This document shows positions 16,856 through 25,156 of a stretch of 64,000 bases of DNA, one piece after another (position 1 is the stretch's first letter; each line of letters begins with the position of its first letter). The notes beneath the pieces are model-generated. The model made no database searches. It had not been told where the DNA came from and saw only the letters and a program-made list of their open reading frames with translations. The DNA lies in the NCBI GenBank assembly GCA_965279115.1, contig OZ257137.1:992001-1056000 (forward strand). The letters run 5' to 3'. Both the position numbers and the translations under genes were made by a program. This DNA is from JAEUOS01 sp965279115. Lineage in GTDB: Bacteria; Pseudomonadota; Gammaproteobacteria; Burkholderiales; JAEUOS01.

Positions 16856-18412
16856 TTGTACCTGAACCATTTCGGCCTTTCAGAGGCTCCCTACCGGATC
16901 ACCCCCCACACGGACTTTTTCTTCGAGGGTGCCAATCGCGGCACCACCCTCGACGCACTGGTCTATACGATCACGCATGACGAAGGCATCGTCAAGGTGA
17001 CCGGGGAGGTCGGCAGCGGCAAGACCATGCTGTGCCGGGTCCTGATGGAGCGCCTTCCGCCGAACGTCGAAACCATCTACCTGGCCAATCCATCGCTCGG
17101 GCGCGACGAAATCATGATGGCGATCTCGGACGACCTCAAGGTGTCGGCAACCGGACAACGCTCTTCACTGCTATTGCGGGCCCTGCAGGACAGGCTGATC
17201 GAACTCTACGCCGCCGGTCGCCAAGTGGTGGTGGTGATCGACGAGGCGCACGCCATGCCGGTGGAAACACTCGAGGAGATCCGGTTGTTGTCGAATCTCG
17301 AGTCGAAACGCCACAAGCTCCTGCAGATTGTCCTGTTCGGGCAGCAGGAGCTCGACGAGGTTCTGGGCACGCCGCAGATGCGCCAACTCAAGGACCGCAT
17401 CGTCCACAGCTTCCGGCTTGAACCCCTGGTACGTTCCGATGTCGGAACCTACCTGATGTTTCGCATGCGTCATGCCGGCTACAAGGGCCCGGACCTTTTC
17501 ACTGCAGGCGCAATCCGTCTTATTTCGGAGGCGTCAGAGGGACTCACCCGACGCATCAACATCCTTGCCGACAAGGCGTTGCTGGCGGCGTTCGCCGATG
17601 GCGCGCACCAGATTCTGCCCAAGCATGTCAGCGCCGCCGTCGCGGATTCCGAGTTCACACGCGTCAAGGCCGGTCCACGCATGGGCCTGTCGACCACGAC
17701 CCTGGCGGTGGCGGCCGTCGGACTGATAGCGACCGGCGCAGCCGCGGCCCTGCTGGCGGTGTATATCGCCATCAAGCGCGCGCCCTGGATGGCGCAAGCC
17801 AGTCCACCCGCGGCTGTCAGCGAAGCGGCGCCGCCCGCGGCGTCCGTGCAGCCACCTCCCCAAAAAGCCGTCGGCTCGACTGACTTGAAAGCCGGAACAA
17901 TTCCGTCCACCGCGCCGGTTTCGGCAACGCCCTCCGCAACGCCCACTGCCTCACCTGCGGCTGTCGTCGAAGCACAGCAGGCCAGTGCGGCACGCGTTGC
18001 GGAAGATGCCAGGCCCACTGCCGTGCCGCCGGCCGGAAATGCGCCTCACCCGGGCGCGGCACAAACATCGCCCCCCACGCCCGCGCTTGACCGGCGGCTC
18101 CGGGCGACCGAACACTGGCTGGAAAACTCCCCGGCCACCCTGATTACCGTTCAATTGCTCGTCGCAGATGGCGCCCGCGCCCGCGAGGTTGACGCTTGGA
18201 TCGCCCGCCCCCCGCAGGGCCTGGACCCGGAGAAGCTGTATGTCGTCAACTCGGTGATTCGCGGCGCGGAAAAGATTGCCATTCTCTATGGTTCCTATCC
18301 TGACCGCGCTGCAGCCGCGACAGCAATCTCCTCCTTGCCCAAACCTGTCAGGGACGGCAAACCGATTGTCCGCAGCGTCGGTGGCATTCGCTCGGATCGC
18401 AAGCCGGAGTAA
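16856..18412 (+). CDS. mshM: ExeA/MshM-like AAA ATPase with transmembrane segment and SPOR-like C-terminus
   Basis: A 518-residue protein. Residues 1-270 are an ExeA/MshM AAA domain: start YLNHFGLSEAPYRITP, Walker A TGEVGSGKTMLCR, Walker B VVVVIDEAHAM. A membrane segment (about 285-305, LAVAAVGLIATGAAAALLAV) follows, then about 110 Pro/Ala-rich residues suited to cross the periplasm and peptidoglycan. The last 95 residues (from HWLENSPATLITVQLL to KIAILYGSYPDRAAA) look like a SPOR peptidoglycan-binding domain. The start is TTG at 16856, nine bases after GGAAGG; an open frame from 16460 overlaps the regulator gene and is not real. It may place the secretin in the wall. Confidence 0.85.
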   Translation: MYLNHFGLSEAPYRITPHTDFFFEGANRGTTLDALVYTITHDEGIVKVTGEVGSGKTMLCRVLMERLPPNVETIYLANPSLGRDEIMMAISDDLKVSATGQRSSLLLRALQDRLIELYAAGRQVVVVIDEAHAMPVETLEEIRLLSNLESKRHKLLQIVLFGQQELDEVLGTPQMRQLKDRIVHSFRLEPLVRSDVGTYLMFRMRHAGYKGPDLFTAGAIRLISEASEGLTRRINILADKALLAAFADGAHQILPKHVSAAVADSEFTRVKAGPRMGLSTTTLAVAAVGLIATGAAAALLAVYIAIKRAPWMAQASPPAAVSEAAPPAASVQPPPQKAVGSTDLKAGTIPSTAPVSATPSATPTASPAAVVEAQQASAARVAEDARPTAVPPAGNAPHPGAAQTSPPTPALDRRLRATEHWLENSPATLITVQLLVADGARAREVDAWIARPPQGLDPEKLYVVNSVIRGAEKIAILYGSYPDRAAAATAISSLPKPVRDGKPIVRSVGGIRSDRKPE

Positions 18413-18446
18413 AGCGCTCGCGCAGCGAAAAGCTTCCGGGGGCCTC

Positions 18447-18489
18447 AAAAGACCTGTTGCGGCGCCACAACACGTGGCGGTCTTTTTAT
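18447..18489 (+). terminator. Rho-independent terminator after the mshM-like gene
   Basis: The stem CGCCAC/GTGGCG (18463-18468 with 18474-18479), five-base loop AACAC, is followed at once by GTCTTTTTATT. An outer AAAAGAC/GTCTTTT pairing can extend the structure. It separates the ATPase-regulator-mshM unit from the secretin operon. Confidence 0.75.
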
Positions 18490-18517
18490 TGTTAATCATA
18501 TATTTAAGAGATACTAT
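18489..18517 (+). promoter_or_regulatory. Sigma-70 type promoter for the mshL pilus operon
   Basis: TTGTTA (18489-18494) and TACTAT (18512-18517) are separated by exactly 17 bases in an AT-rich stretch of otherwise GC-rich DNA. It lies just after the terminator and 53 bases before the mshL start. No GG-N10-GC sigma-54 element is seen here, so the assembly genes appear to be vegetatively expressed, unlike the pilin. Confidence 0.6.
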
Positions 18518-18570
18518 TCATGTAATAGCGACGATTTCGCCCATCTTTACATCAAGGCAGTCAGGGAGAC

Positions 18571-20589
18571 ATGAAGCCGCGTCAGCGTAACAATTGCGAC
18601 ATAGGTCGCCGATCCCGGGCGCTTCCGGAAAGGCAGTCGGGTCCTTCCAGGTCTCTCGCATTGGCGTTGCTGGCCACCATGATCATTGCCGGCTGCGCGC
18701 AGCCGGTGCCCAAGCCCAATCCGCAACACATCGGCGGCACTCCTGTACCCAGGACCGCCGGCGATATCCCGCCGCCGGTCACCACTCCCCAGTTGCCACC
18801 CCGGCCAACACCGGCCACCAAGGCGGAGACTTTCAGTGTGGTGGTCAACGAGGTTCCCGCGCGTGATTTGCTGTTTGCACTTGCGCGCGACGCCAAGGTG
18901 AACGTGGACGTCCATCCCGGGATTGCCGGCAATGTCACCCTCAACGCGATCAACCAGACCCTGCCGCAGCTCCTCAACCGCATTGCCCGGCAGGTCGACA
19001 TACGCTGGGAAATGGACGGCAAGAACCTTTCAGTACTTCCGGATACGGCGTTCCTGCGCATCTACAAGATTGACTACGTCAACATGTCGCGCGTTTCCGA
19101 CACGACTGTCAGCGTCGCCACGGAGATCGGATCGACCGGCCGCGGCGCCACCACGGGCGGCGGCGGCGGCACCGGCGGGAGCAACTCTTCCACAGTGGTG
19201 ACCAGCCAGTCGGCGAACCGCTTCTGGGACTCCCTCTCGCAAAACGTCTGTTCCCTGGTCGCCGCCACCCGCGTGATCTCGCGGGAGGAACGCGAAGCAT
19301 CGCGTTCGCAGCAAATGCGCGACCAGGAGGATCGGCTCAATGTCGCCCGGGCGCTGGCGCCGGCTGGTGCAGGCGCTGCGCAGTTGATGCAGCAGGTGAC
19401 TTCCGGCTCCCAGGGTGCGACACCGGCCAACCTGCAGATCAATTGCACGCCGCCAGTCGCGGGCGCCGCGGCGGCAACCCAGCTTTCGCTCAACAACCCG
19501 GTGATCGCCAACCGCGAGGCAGGCGTGCTTTCGGTCTACGCCACACAGCGCCAGCAGGAGCGGGTGCAGGAATTCGTCGATCGCGTGATGGGTAGCGCTC
19601 GTCGTCAGGTGCTCATCGAGGCCACCGTCGTCGAAGTCGAGTTGAGTTCCAACTATCAGCAGGGCATCAACTGGCAGCGCCTGCAAGGGGCCGGCAACAC
19701 CGGTCTTTCGCTGACCATGCAACCGACAGGTCCGAATTCGCTGCCGGGCGGCGCGGTGCCAGGCGCTGGCGGAGCGGCCGTCAACGCGGTTACCGGCGGG
19801 ATTGCGAACCCCGGCGCGACCAATTCCGGCATGCTGCAGATAGGGTACGTCAATCCGACATCGAGGCTGGGCAATATCGCCGCCGCCATCACCCTGCTCG
19901 AATCCTTTGGCAAGGTGCGCGTGCTGTCCAGCCCCAAGCTGTCGGTGCTGAACAACCAGACCGCGATCCTCAAGGTGGTCAACAACCTGGTGTACTTCAC
20001 CATCGGCGCGACCACCACGCCCGGGACACTTGGCACGCCCACGGTCACCACGTTCACCTCAACCCCCAATACCGTTGCGGTCGGCTTCGTGATGTCGGTG
20101 ACGCCGCAGATCGACGACCTCGATTCGGTGGCCATCAATGTGCGTCCGACGATCTCGCGCATCATTCGCTACGTGAACGACCCGAACCCCTCGCTCGCCG
20201 CCGCCGGGGTGGTCAACCCCGTGCCTGAAGTGCAGACACGCGAGATGGAATCCATCATCAAGGTGCCCAACCAGCAGATCGCCGTGATGGGCGGGCTGAT
20301 GCAGGACTCCGCCACCAACAACGAAGACTCGGTGCCGGGCGCCGGCCGCATCCCGGTGGTGGGCGAGTTGTTCAGGTTCCGCAACGACCAGATGCGCAAG
20401 TCAGAACTCGTCATTTTCCTGCGCCCGGTCGTGCTCAAGGATCCGACGCTTGATGGTGACTTCAAGGAATACCGCGACCTGCTGCCGGGACAGGATTTCT
20501 TCTCACGCCCGAATCCGCTGGAACCACCGCGACTGGAAGGCCCCCGAAAAACCTCCGCGGACGACAACACCGCCGCGGCTTCCAGATAA
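18571..20589 (+). CDS. mshL: Pilus outer-membrane secretin MshL
   Basis: A 672-residue lipoprotein secretin that forms the outer-membrane pore for the pilus. An N-terminal membrane segment ends in the lipobox IIAGC (near residue 45). The N-domain (ARDLLFALARDAKVNVDVHP, then NVTLNAINQTLPQLLNRIAR) is of the STN/secretin N0 type. A low-complexity Gly-rich insert lies near 190. The C-terminal secretin domain has SPKLSVLNNQTAILKV and VPNQQIAVMGGLMQD, ending in SELVIFLRPVVLKD. AGGGAG precedes the ATG. It opens a tight operon that runs to 30598. Confidence 0.92.
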   Translation: MKPRQRNNCDIGRRSRALPERQSGPSRSLALALLATMIIAGCAQPVPKPNPQHIGGTPVPRTAGDIPPPVTTPQLPPRPTPATKAETFSVVVNEVPARDLLFALARDAKVNVDVHPGIAGNVTLNAINQTLPQLLNRIARQVDIRWEMDGKNLSVLPDTAFLRIYKIDYVNMSRVSDTTVSVATEIGSTGRGATTGGGGGTGGSNSSTVVTSQSANRFWDSLSQNVCSLVAATRVISREEREASRSQQMRDQEDRLNVARALAPAGAGAAQLMQQVTSGSQGATPANLQINCTPPVAGAAAATQLSLNNPVIANREAGVLSVYATQRQQERVQEFVDRVMGSARRQVLIEATVVEVELSSNYQQGINWQRLQGAGNTGLSLTMQPTGPNSLPGGAVPGAGGAAVNAVTGGIANPGATNSGMLQIGYVNPTSRLGNIAAAITLLESFGKVRVLSSPKLSVLNNQTAILKVVNNLVYFTIGATTTPGTLGTPTVTTFTSTPNTVAVGFVMSVTPQIDDLDSVAINVRPTISRIIRYVNDPNPSLAAAGVVNPVPEVQTREMESIIKVPNQQIAVMGGLMQDSATNNEDSVPGAGRIPVVGELFRFRNDQMRKSELVIFLRPVVLKDPTLDGDFKEYRDLLPGQDFFSRPNPLEPPRLEGPRKTSADDNTAAASR

Positions 20590-20604
20590 CGTCCAGGGCT
20601 TGCC

Positions 20605-22143
20605 ATGAGCCTCTTGATGGACGCCCTGAAAAAGGCGGAAAAGGCGAAACAGGGCCCGAACAGCGTTTTTGGCGACCCGCCACCGGCTGCGCCTCCCGCA
20701 AACAGCGGGCCTGCGACCGAATGGCCGGTGCTGTCCATTGACCCCAGACCCGCTGCGCTCGAAGCCGAACTCGGTTTGACGGAGCCACCGGCCAAGAGCG
20801 CGAAACCGCGCCAGGACACACCTCCTCCCATCCCGCTGGCTCTCGATCCTTTGCCGGCTGCCACCGCGCCCGCGGTGCTGGAAGAGCCGTCCAAGGCGCA
20901 GGCACGCGCACCTGAACCCGAGATCCCGGCGTCCAGACCCGCACCGGCAAGCGAATCCAGGACTTCCCGAGACGACGAGTCCGCGAACCGCTTGGCGGCG
21001 AAAAGGGTGTTCTCCGCCAAGCAGCCTGGTACTGCGGCGAATTCGCGCAAGCCCTTCTACGCGGTCCTGGGCGTGTTGCTGCTGGCAGGAGCGGGCGGGG
21101 CGTACTACGTCTGGTCCGAAACACAAGCGCCCCCCGGTTTGACCGCAAAGGGACCGGCGACTTCGGCCTCCGGTACCATCATCGGTGCCCCATCACCAAC
21201 GCCGGTTGCGCCAACAGCTCCAGCGCCCCCGACGCCCGCCGCACCTCCACAAGCCATATCAGCCGCACCGATCGCGGCTACACCGCCTGCTGCGGCGCCC
21301 AACCCAGTTGGCGAAACGGCACCTCCGCCGGCTACGGCGAATCCGGCTCCTCCGGCATCGCTTGCACCGGCCGGTATGCCGCCATCAGCCCGCCTCGCGC
21401 AAACTGTGGTGCCTGCATCCAGCGAGGACGCGCCCAAACCGCCCAATCCGCCTGCCGTGGCGGCGATGCAGGCTGGACGCAATGGGGTAAGCGCGCGCGG
21501 TGGCAACCCCGTCACCACGCCGCCGAACCTGCGGATAACCCGTGAGCGTCCGGGCCCGGGTGTCGATCCGGCGGTCAGCGCCGGCTACGCGGCGTTGTCG
21601 GAAGGCAATCTTGAAGCCGCACGAGAGCATTACAACCGCGCCCTCGAAGCCGACAACACCAACCGCGACGCGCTTCTCGGGCTTGCCGCGATCGCGTCGC
21701 GCAGTGGTCGCCGGGATGTCGCCGAGAACATGTACCGCCGCGTCCTCGAACTCCAGCCGCGCGACCCCTACGCGACCGCGCAGTTGACCGCACTTCACAA
21801 CAGCGCTGACACCGCAAGCGCCGAAAGCCGGGTCAAGGCATTGCTGGCAAACGAGCGGGAGCCCGCGAGCGCTGCCCCGCTGCAGTTCGCCCTGGGCAAC
21901 CAGATGGCTGCGCAAGGGCGTTGGGCGGAAGCGCAACAGGCCTATTTCACGGCCTACACCGCGGAATCCGACAACCCCGACTACTGCTACAACCTGGCCG
22001 TCAGCCTGGACCAGTTGCACCAGACCAGGTTGGCGCAGGACTTCTACGCCAGGGCGATCGCCCTTTCGTCGAACCGGCGCGCCGGCTTCGATCCGGCGCG
22101 CGCGAAGGCCAGACTCGAGCAGCTGGCCAACTCCGCGAAATGA
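20605..22143 (+). CDS. mshN: TPR protein of the MSHA pilus operon (MshN-like)
   Basis: A 512-residue protein. It begins MSLLMDALKKAEKAKQG, the N-terminal motif shared by MshN/GspB-type proteins. A cytoplasmic Pro/Ala-rich segment is followed by one membrane helix near 153-171 (FYAVLGVLLLAGAGGAYYVW), a second Pro/Ala-rich linker, and a C-terminal TPR array (about 320-510) with repeats such as YAALSEGNLEAAREHYNRAL. It probably bridges the inner-membrane machinery and the secretin. It starts 15 bases after mshL and overlaps mshE by four bases. Confidence 0.85.
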   Translation: MSLLMDALKKAEKAKQGPNSVFGDPPPAAPPANSGPATEWPVLSIDPRPAALEAELGLTEPPAKSAKPRQDTPPPIPLALDPLPAATAPAVLEEPSKAQARAPEPEIPASRPAPASESRTSRDDESANRLAAKRVFSAKQPGTAANSRKPFYAVLGVLLLAGAGGAYYVWSETQAPPGLTAKGPATSASGTIIGAPSPTPVAPTAPAPPTPAAPPQAISAAPIAATPPAAAPNPVGETAPPPATANPAPPASLAPAGMPPSARLAQTVVPASSEDAPKPPNPPAVAAMQAGRNGVSARGGNPVTTPPNLRITRERPGPGVDPAVSAGYAALSEGNLEAAREHYNRALEADNTNRDALLGLAAIASRSGRRDVAENMYRRVLELQPRDPYATAQLTALHNSADTASAESRVKALLANEREPASAAPLQFALGNQMAAQGRWAEAQQAYFTAYTAESDNPDYCYNLAVSLDQLHQTRLAQDFYARAIALSSNRRAGFDPARAKARLEQLANSAK

Positions 22144-23894
22144 ACGCTCCCGCGGCCAAGGCCGCAACCAGCGGCGCAACGCCCCAGCAAAAGCCGCTCG
22201 GCAGGATTCTGGTCGAACGCGGAATTCTTTCCGACGACCAGTTGCGCATTGCGCTCAAGGAGCAGCAGCGCACCAACCAGCCGTTGGGCAAGGCGCTCAA
22301 GTCGCTTGGCTTCGTGACCGAAGCCACGCTGCGTGATGCCTTGTCGGAGAATCTTGGCGCCACGGGGGTCGACCTCGCGCACATCATCATCGACCCGGCA
22401 GCCATCAACGCGATCCCGCGCGAGTTCGCCAAGCGCCACATGCTCTTCCCGCTGGAACTCGATCGTCGCGGCCACCGTTTCGCTGTCGCCATGAGCGACC
22501 CCAACAACGTTGTCGCGCTCGACCAGCTGCGCGCGCACCTGCTGGCGACCCTGCGCGAGCCCTACGAGGTGGTGCCGCTTTTGGCCGGCGAATCCGAGAT
22601 CGCGCGCGCGGTCGACCAGTACTTCGGCTACGAACTCTCGATCGACGGCATCTTGAACGAGATCGAAACCGGCGAGATCGACTACCAGAGCCTTTCGACC
22701 ACCACCAACGAATACAGCCAGCCGGTGGTGCGCCTGGTGGACGCATTGCTGGCCGATGCCGTGCAAAGCAATGCGTCCGACATCCATTTCGAGCCGGAAC
22801 AGAACTTCCTGCGCATCCGCTACCGCATCGACGGCGTGCTGCGCCAGATCCGCGCCCTGCACAAGCAGTATTGGCCAGCAATGGTGGTGCGCATCAAGGT
22901 GATCAGCCAAATGAACATCGCCGAAACGCGTGCGCCGCAGGACGGCCGCATCACCCTGTTCCTGACCGGCCGCTCGGTCGATTTCCGCGTGGCCGCCCAG
23001 CCCACGACCCACGGCGAGAACATCGTCCTGCGTATTCTCGACAGGCAACGCGGCCTGGTGCCGCTCGACAAGCTCGGGCTGCAGGACGCGCAACTCGGGC
23101 TCATGAAGCTGATGATCGCCAGGCCCGAAGGCATCATCCTGGTGACCGGACCGACCGGTTCCGGCAAGACGACCACGCTCTATTCGATACTCAATCACAT
23201 CAACTCCGAGGGCATCAACATCATGACCCTCGAAGACCCGGTCGAGTATCCGATGAACATGGTGCGCCAGACCAGTGTCAACGAGGCCGCCAAGCTTGAT
23301 TTCGCCACCGGCATCCGGTCCTTGATGCGTCAGGATCCGGACGTCATCCTGGTGGGCGAGATCCGCGACACCGATACCGCCGAAATGGCCTTCCGCGCCG
23401 CCATGACCGGGCACCAGGTGTATTCGACCCTGCATACCAACTCGGCCATCGGTGCGATTCCGCGCCTGCTCGACATCGGCATTCTTCCCGACATCATGGC
23501 CGGCAACATCGTCGGCGTGGTTGCGCAGCGCCTGCTGCGGCGCCTGTGCCGGCATTGCAAGGAAGCCCACCCGGCCAATGAGGTGGAATGCCGCATCATC
23601 GGCGCGGAAAGCGGCGAGCCGCCGGTGATCTATCGCGCCGTGGGTTGCGAACATTGCGAATACCGCGGGTACCGCGGCCGCCTCGCCATCATGGAGGTCC
23701 TGAAGATGGACTTCGACCTCGATGAGCTCGTCGCCCGGCGCGCCACCACGCGGGAATTGACCCAGCTCGCTCTGGCGAAGGGATTCATCCCCCTTGCCGA
23801 GGATGCGGTGCGACGCGTGCTCGACGGCTCGACCACCATCGAGGAGGTGGCGCGCGTGGTCGATTTCACCGGCCGGGTCATGGGGCAGCGGTAA
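22140..23894 (+). CDS. mshE: Pilus assembly ATPase MshE (GspE/PilB family)
   Basis: A 584-residue hexameric ATPase that powers pilus extension. The N-terminal MshEN domain (LGRILVERGILSDDQLRIAL) binds cyclic di-GMP in homologues. Walker A is GPTGSGKTTTLY, the Asp box includes TLEDPVEYPM, Walker B is VILVGEIRDTDTAE, and the His box GHQVYSTLHTNSA. The zinc tetracysteine region LCRHCKEAH ... GCEHCEYRGYRGR is intact. The start at 22140 overlaps the TPR gene stop (ATGA); the open frame extends upstream to 21921 but only as an overlap. No retraction ATPase (PilT) is present in the window. Confidence 0.95.
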   Translation: MNAPAAKAATSGATPQQKPLGRILVERGILSDDQLRIALKEQQRTNQPLGKALKSLGFVTEATLRDALSENLGATGVDLAHIIIDPAAINAIPREFAKRHMLFPLELDRRGHRFAVAMSDPNNVVALDQLRAHLLATLREPYEVVPLLAGESEIARAVDQYFGYELSIDGILNEIETGEIDYQSLSTTTNEYSQPVVRLVDALLADAVQSNASDIHFEPEQNFLRIRYRIDGVLRQIRALHKQYWPAMVVRIKVISQMNIAETRAPQDGRITLFLTGRSVDFRVAAQPTTHGENIVLRILDRQRGLVPLDKLGLQDAQLGLMKLMIARPEGIILVTGPTGSGKTTTLYSILNHINSEGINIMTLEDPVEYPMNMVRQTSVNEAAKLDFATGIRSLMRQDPDVILVGEIRDTDTAEMAFRAAMTGHQVYSTLHTNSAIGAIPRLLDIGILPDIMAGNIVGVVAQRLLRRLCRHCKEAHPANEVECRIIGAESGEPPVIYRAVGCEHCEYRGYRGRLAIMEVLKMDFDLDELVARRATTRELTQLALAKGFIPLAEDAVRRVLDGSTTIEEVARVVDFTGRVMGQR

Positions 23895-23942
23895 TGCGCG
23901 CTTCAACGCGGATTCCAGCTTCACGCACAGGATAGAACCGGG

Positions 23943-25151
23943 ATGGCCGTATTCGCCTACAGTTCCGTCGATTCCCTCGGCAAGCGCGTCAACGGCCGGC
24001 TCGAGGCCGTCAACCTGGTTGACCTCGAACTGCGCCTGCGGCGCATCGGCCTGGACCTGATAAACGCCACGATCGCGGACAACACACGTCGCGCCTTTCT
24101 CGGCAGCACCCGAATCACCCGGCGCGACCTCATCACCTTCTGCTTCCATCTCGAGCAGATGCTTACCAGCGGACTGCCGCTGCTCGAAGGGTTGACCGAG
24201 CTGCGCGACGGAATGGACTCGCCGCGCTTTCGCGAGGTGATCGGGTCGATGATCGAGTCCATCGAAGGCGGCAAGACCCTCTCCGAGTCGCTCGCCGATC
24301 ATCCGACCGTCTTCGACAAGATATTCGTCAGCCTCACACAAGCCGGTGAAGCGACCGGCCAGCTGGCGGAGGTATTGCGGCGCATATCGGAAGCGCTCAA
24401 GTGGCAAGACGAGCTGGCCGCGCATACCAAGAAAATCATCCTTTATCCCAGTTTCGTCGCGGTGGTCGTATTTGCGGCGGTCGCGTTCCTGATGGTCTAC
24501 CTGGTCCCCCAGCTGGGCAGCTTCCTGAAGAACCTGGGACAGGAGTTGCCGCTGCAGACGCGGGCCCTTGTCGCGCTCTCCGGCTTCATGCGCGACTACT
24601 GGTACCTGATCCTGGGTACGCCAATCGTGCTGGCATTGCTGGTGATGGCGGGTTTGCGCTACTCGCCGAATTTCGCGTTCGCGTTTGACCGCTACAAACT
24701 GGAAATCCCCTACATCGGGCCAATCCTGCACAAGATCATCCTGTCCCGCTTCGCCAGCACCTTCGCGATGATGTACACCGCCGGCATCACCGTGCTGGAC
24801 ATCCTCAAGATCGCCGAAGACGTTTCCGGCAATCTCGCGGTCGGTGACGCGATCGCACGCGCCAGCGCCCTCATCAACGAAGGGCAGAACATCACTGCCG
24901 CATTCCAGGCCGTCGGCCTTTTCCCTCCCCTCGTGCTGCGCATGCTGCGGGTGGGCGAGACCACCGGCGGGCTGGATCAATCATTGCTCAACGTAAGCTA
25001 TTTCTACAACCGCGAAGTGCGCGAATCGGTCGAGCGGGTCCAGGCCCTCATCGAGCCGACCTTGACGGTCATTCTCGGCCTGATCATCGGCTGGATCCTA
25101 CTGGCGGTGCTGGGCCCGATTTATGACGCCATCGGCAAGCTGAAGATCTGA
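23943..25151 (+). CDS. mshG: Pilus inner-membrane platform protein MshG (GspF/PilC family)
   Basis: A 402-residue polytopic protein with two GspF domains. Domain 1 has ITRRDLITFCFHLEQMLTSG and GGKTLSESLADHP; domain 2 has SRFASTFAMMYTAGITVLDI and MLRVGETTGGLDQSLLNVSYFY. Three membrane helices are visible, two mid-protein and one near the C-terminus (LTVILGLIIGWILLAVLGPI). It transmits MshE motion to pilin subunits. It follows mshE by 48 bases. Confidence 0.94.
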   Translation: MAVFAYSSVDSLGKRVNGRLEAVNLVDLELRLRRIGLDLINATIADNTRRAFLGSTRITRRDLITFCFHLEQMLTSGLPLLEGLTELRDGMDSPRFREVIGSMIESIEGGKTLSESLADHPTVFDKIFVSLTQAGEATGQLAEVLRRISEALKWQDELAAHTKKIILYPSFVAVVVFAAVAFLMVYLVPQLGSFLKNLGQELPLQTRALVALSGFMRDYWYLILGTPIVLALLVMAGLRYSPNFAFAFDRYKLEIPYIGPILHKIILSRFASTFAMMYTAGITVLDILKIAEDVSGNLAVGDAIARASALINEGQNITAAFQAVGLFPPLVLRMLRVGETTGGLDQSLLNVSYFYNREVRESVERVQALIEPTLTVILGLIIGWILLAVLGPIYDAIGKLKI

Positions 25152-25156
25152 ACGCC

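Noticed and set aside
18413..18570. Search for a sigma-54 promoter before mshL
   Set aside because: No GG-N10-GC with TTGC core; a sigma-70 type promoter explains the region better.
22044..24980. A 978-codon open frame on the minus strand opposite mshE and mshG
   Set aside because: It is the antisense of two genes with complete family motifs. GC-rich codon bias produces such long mirror frames, and its translation is His- and Asp-rich with no family features.
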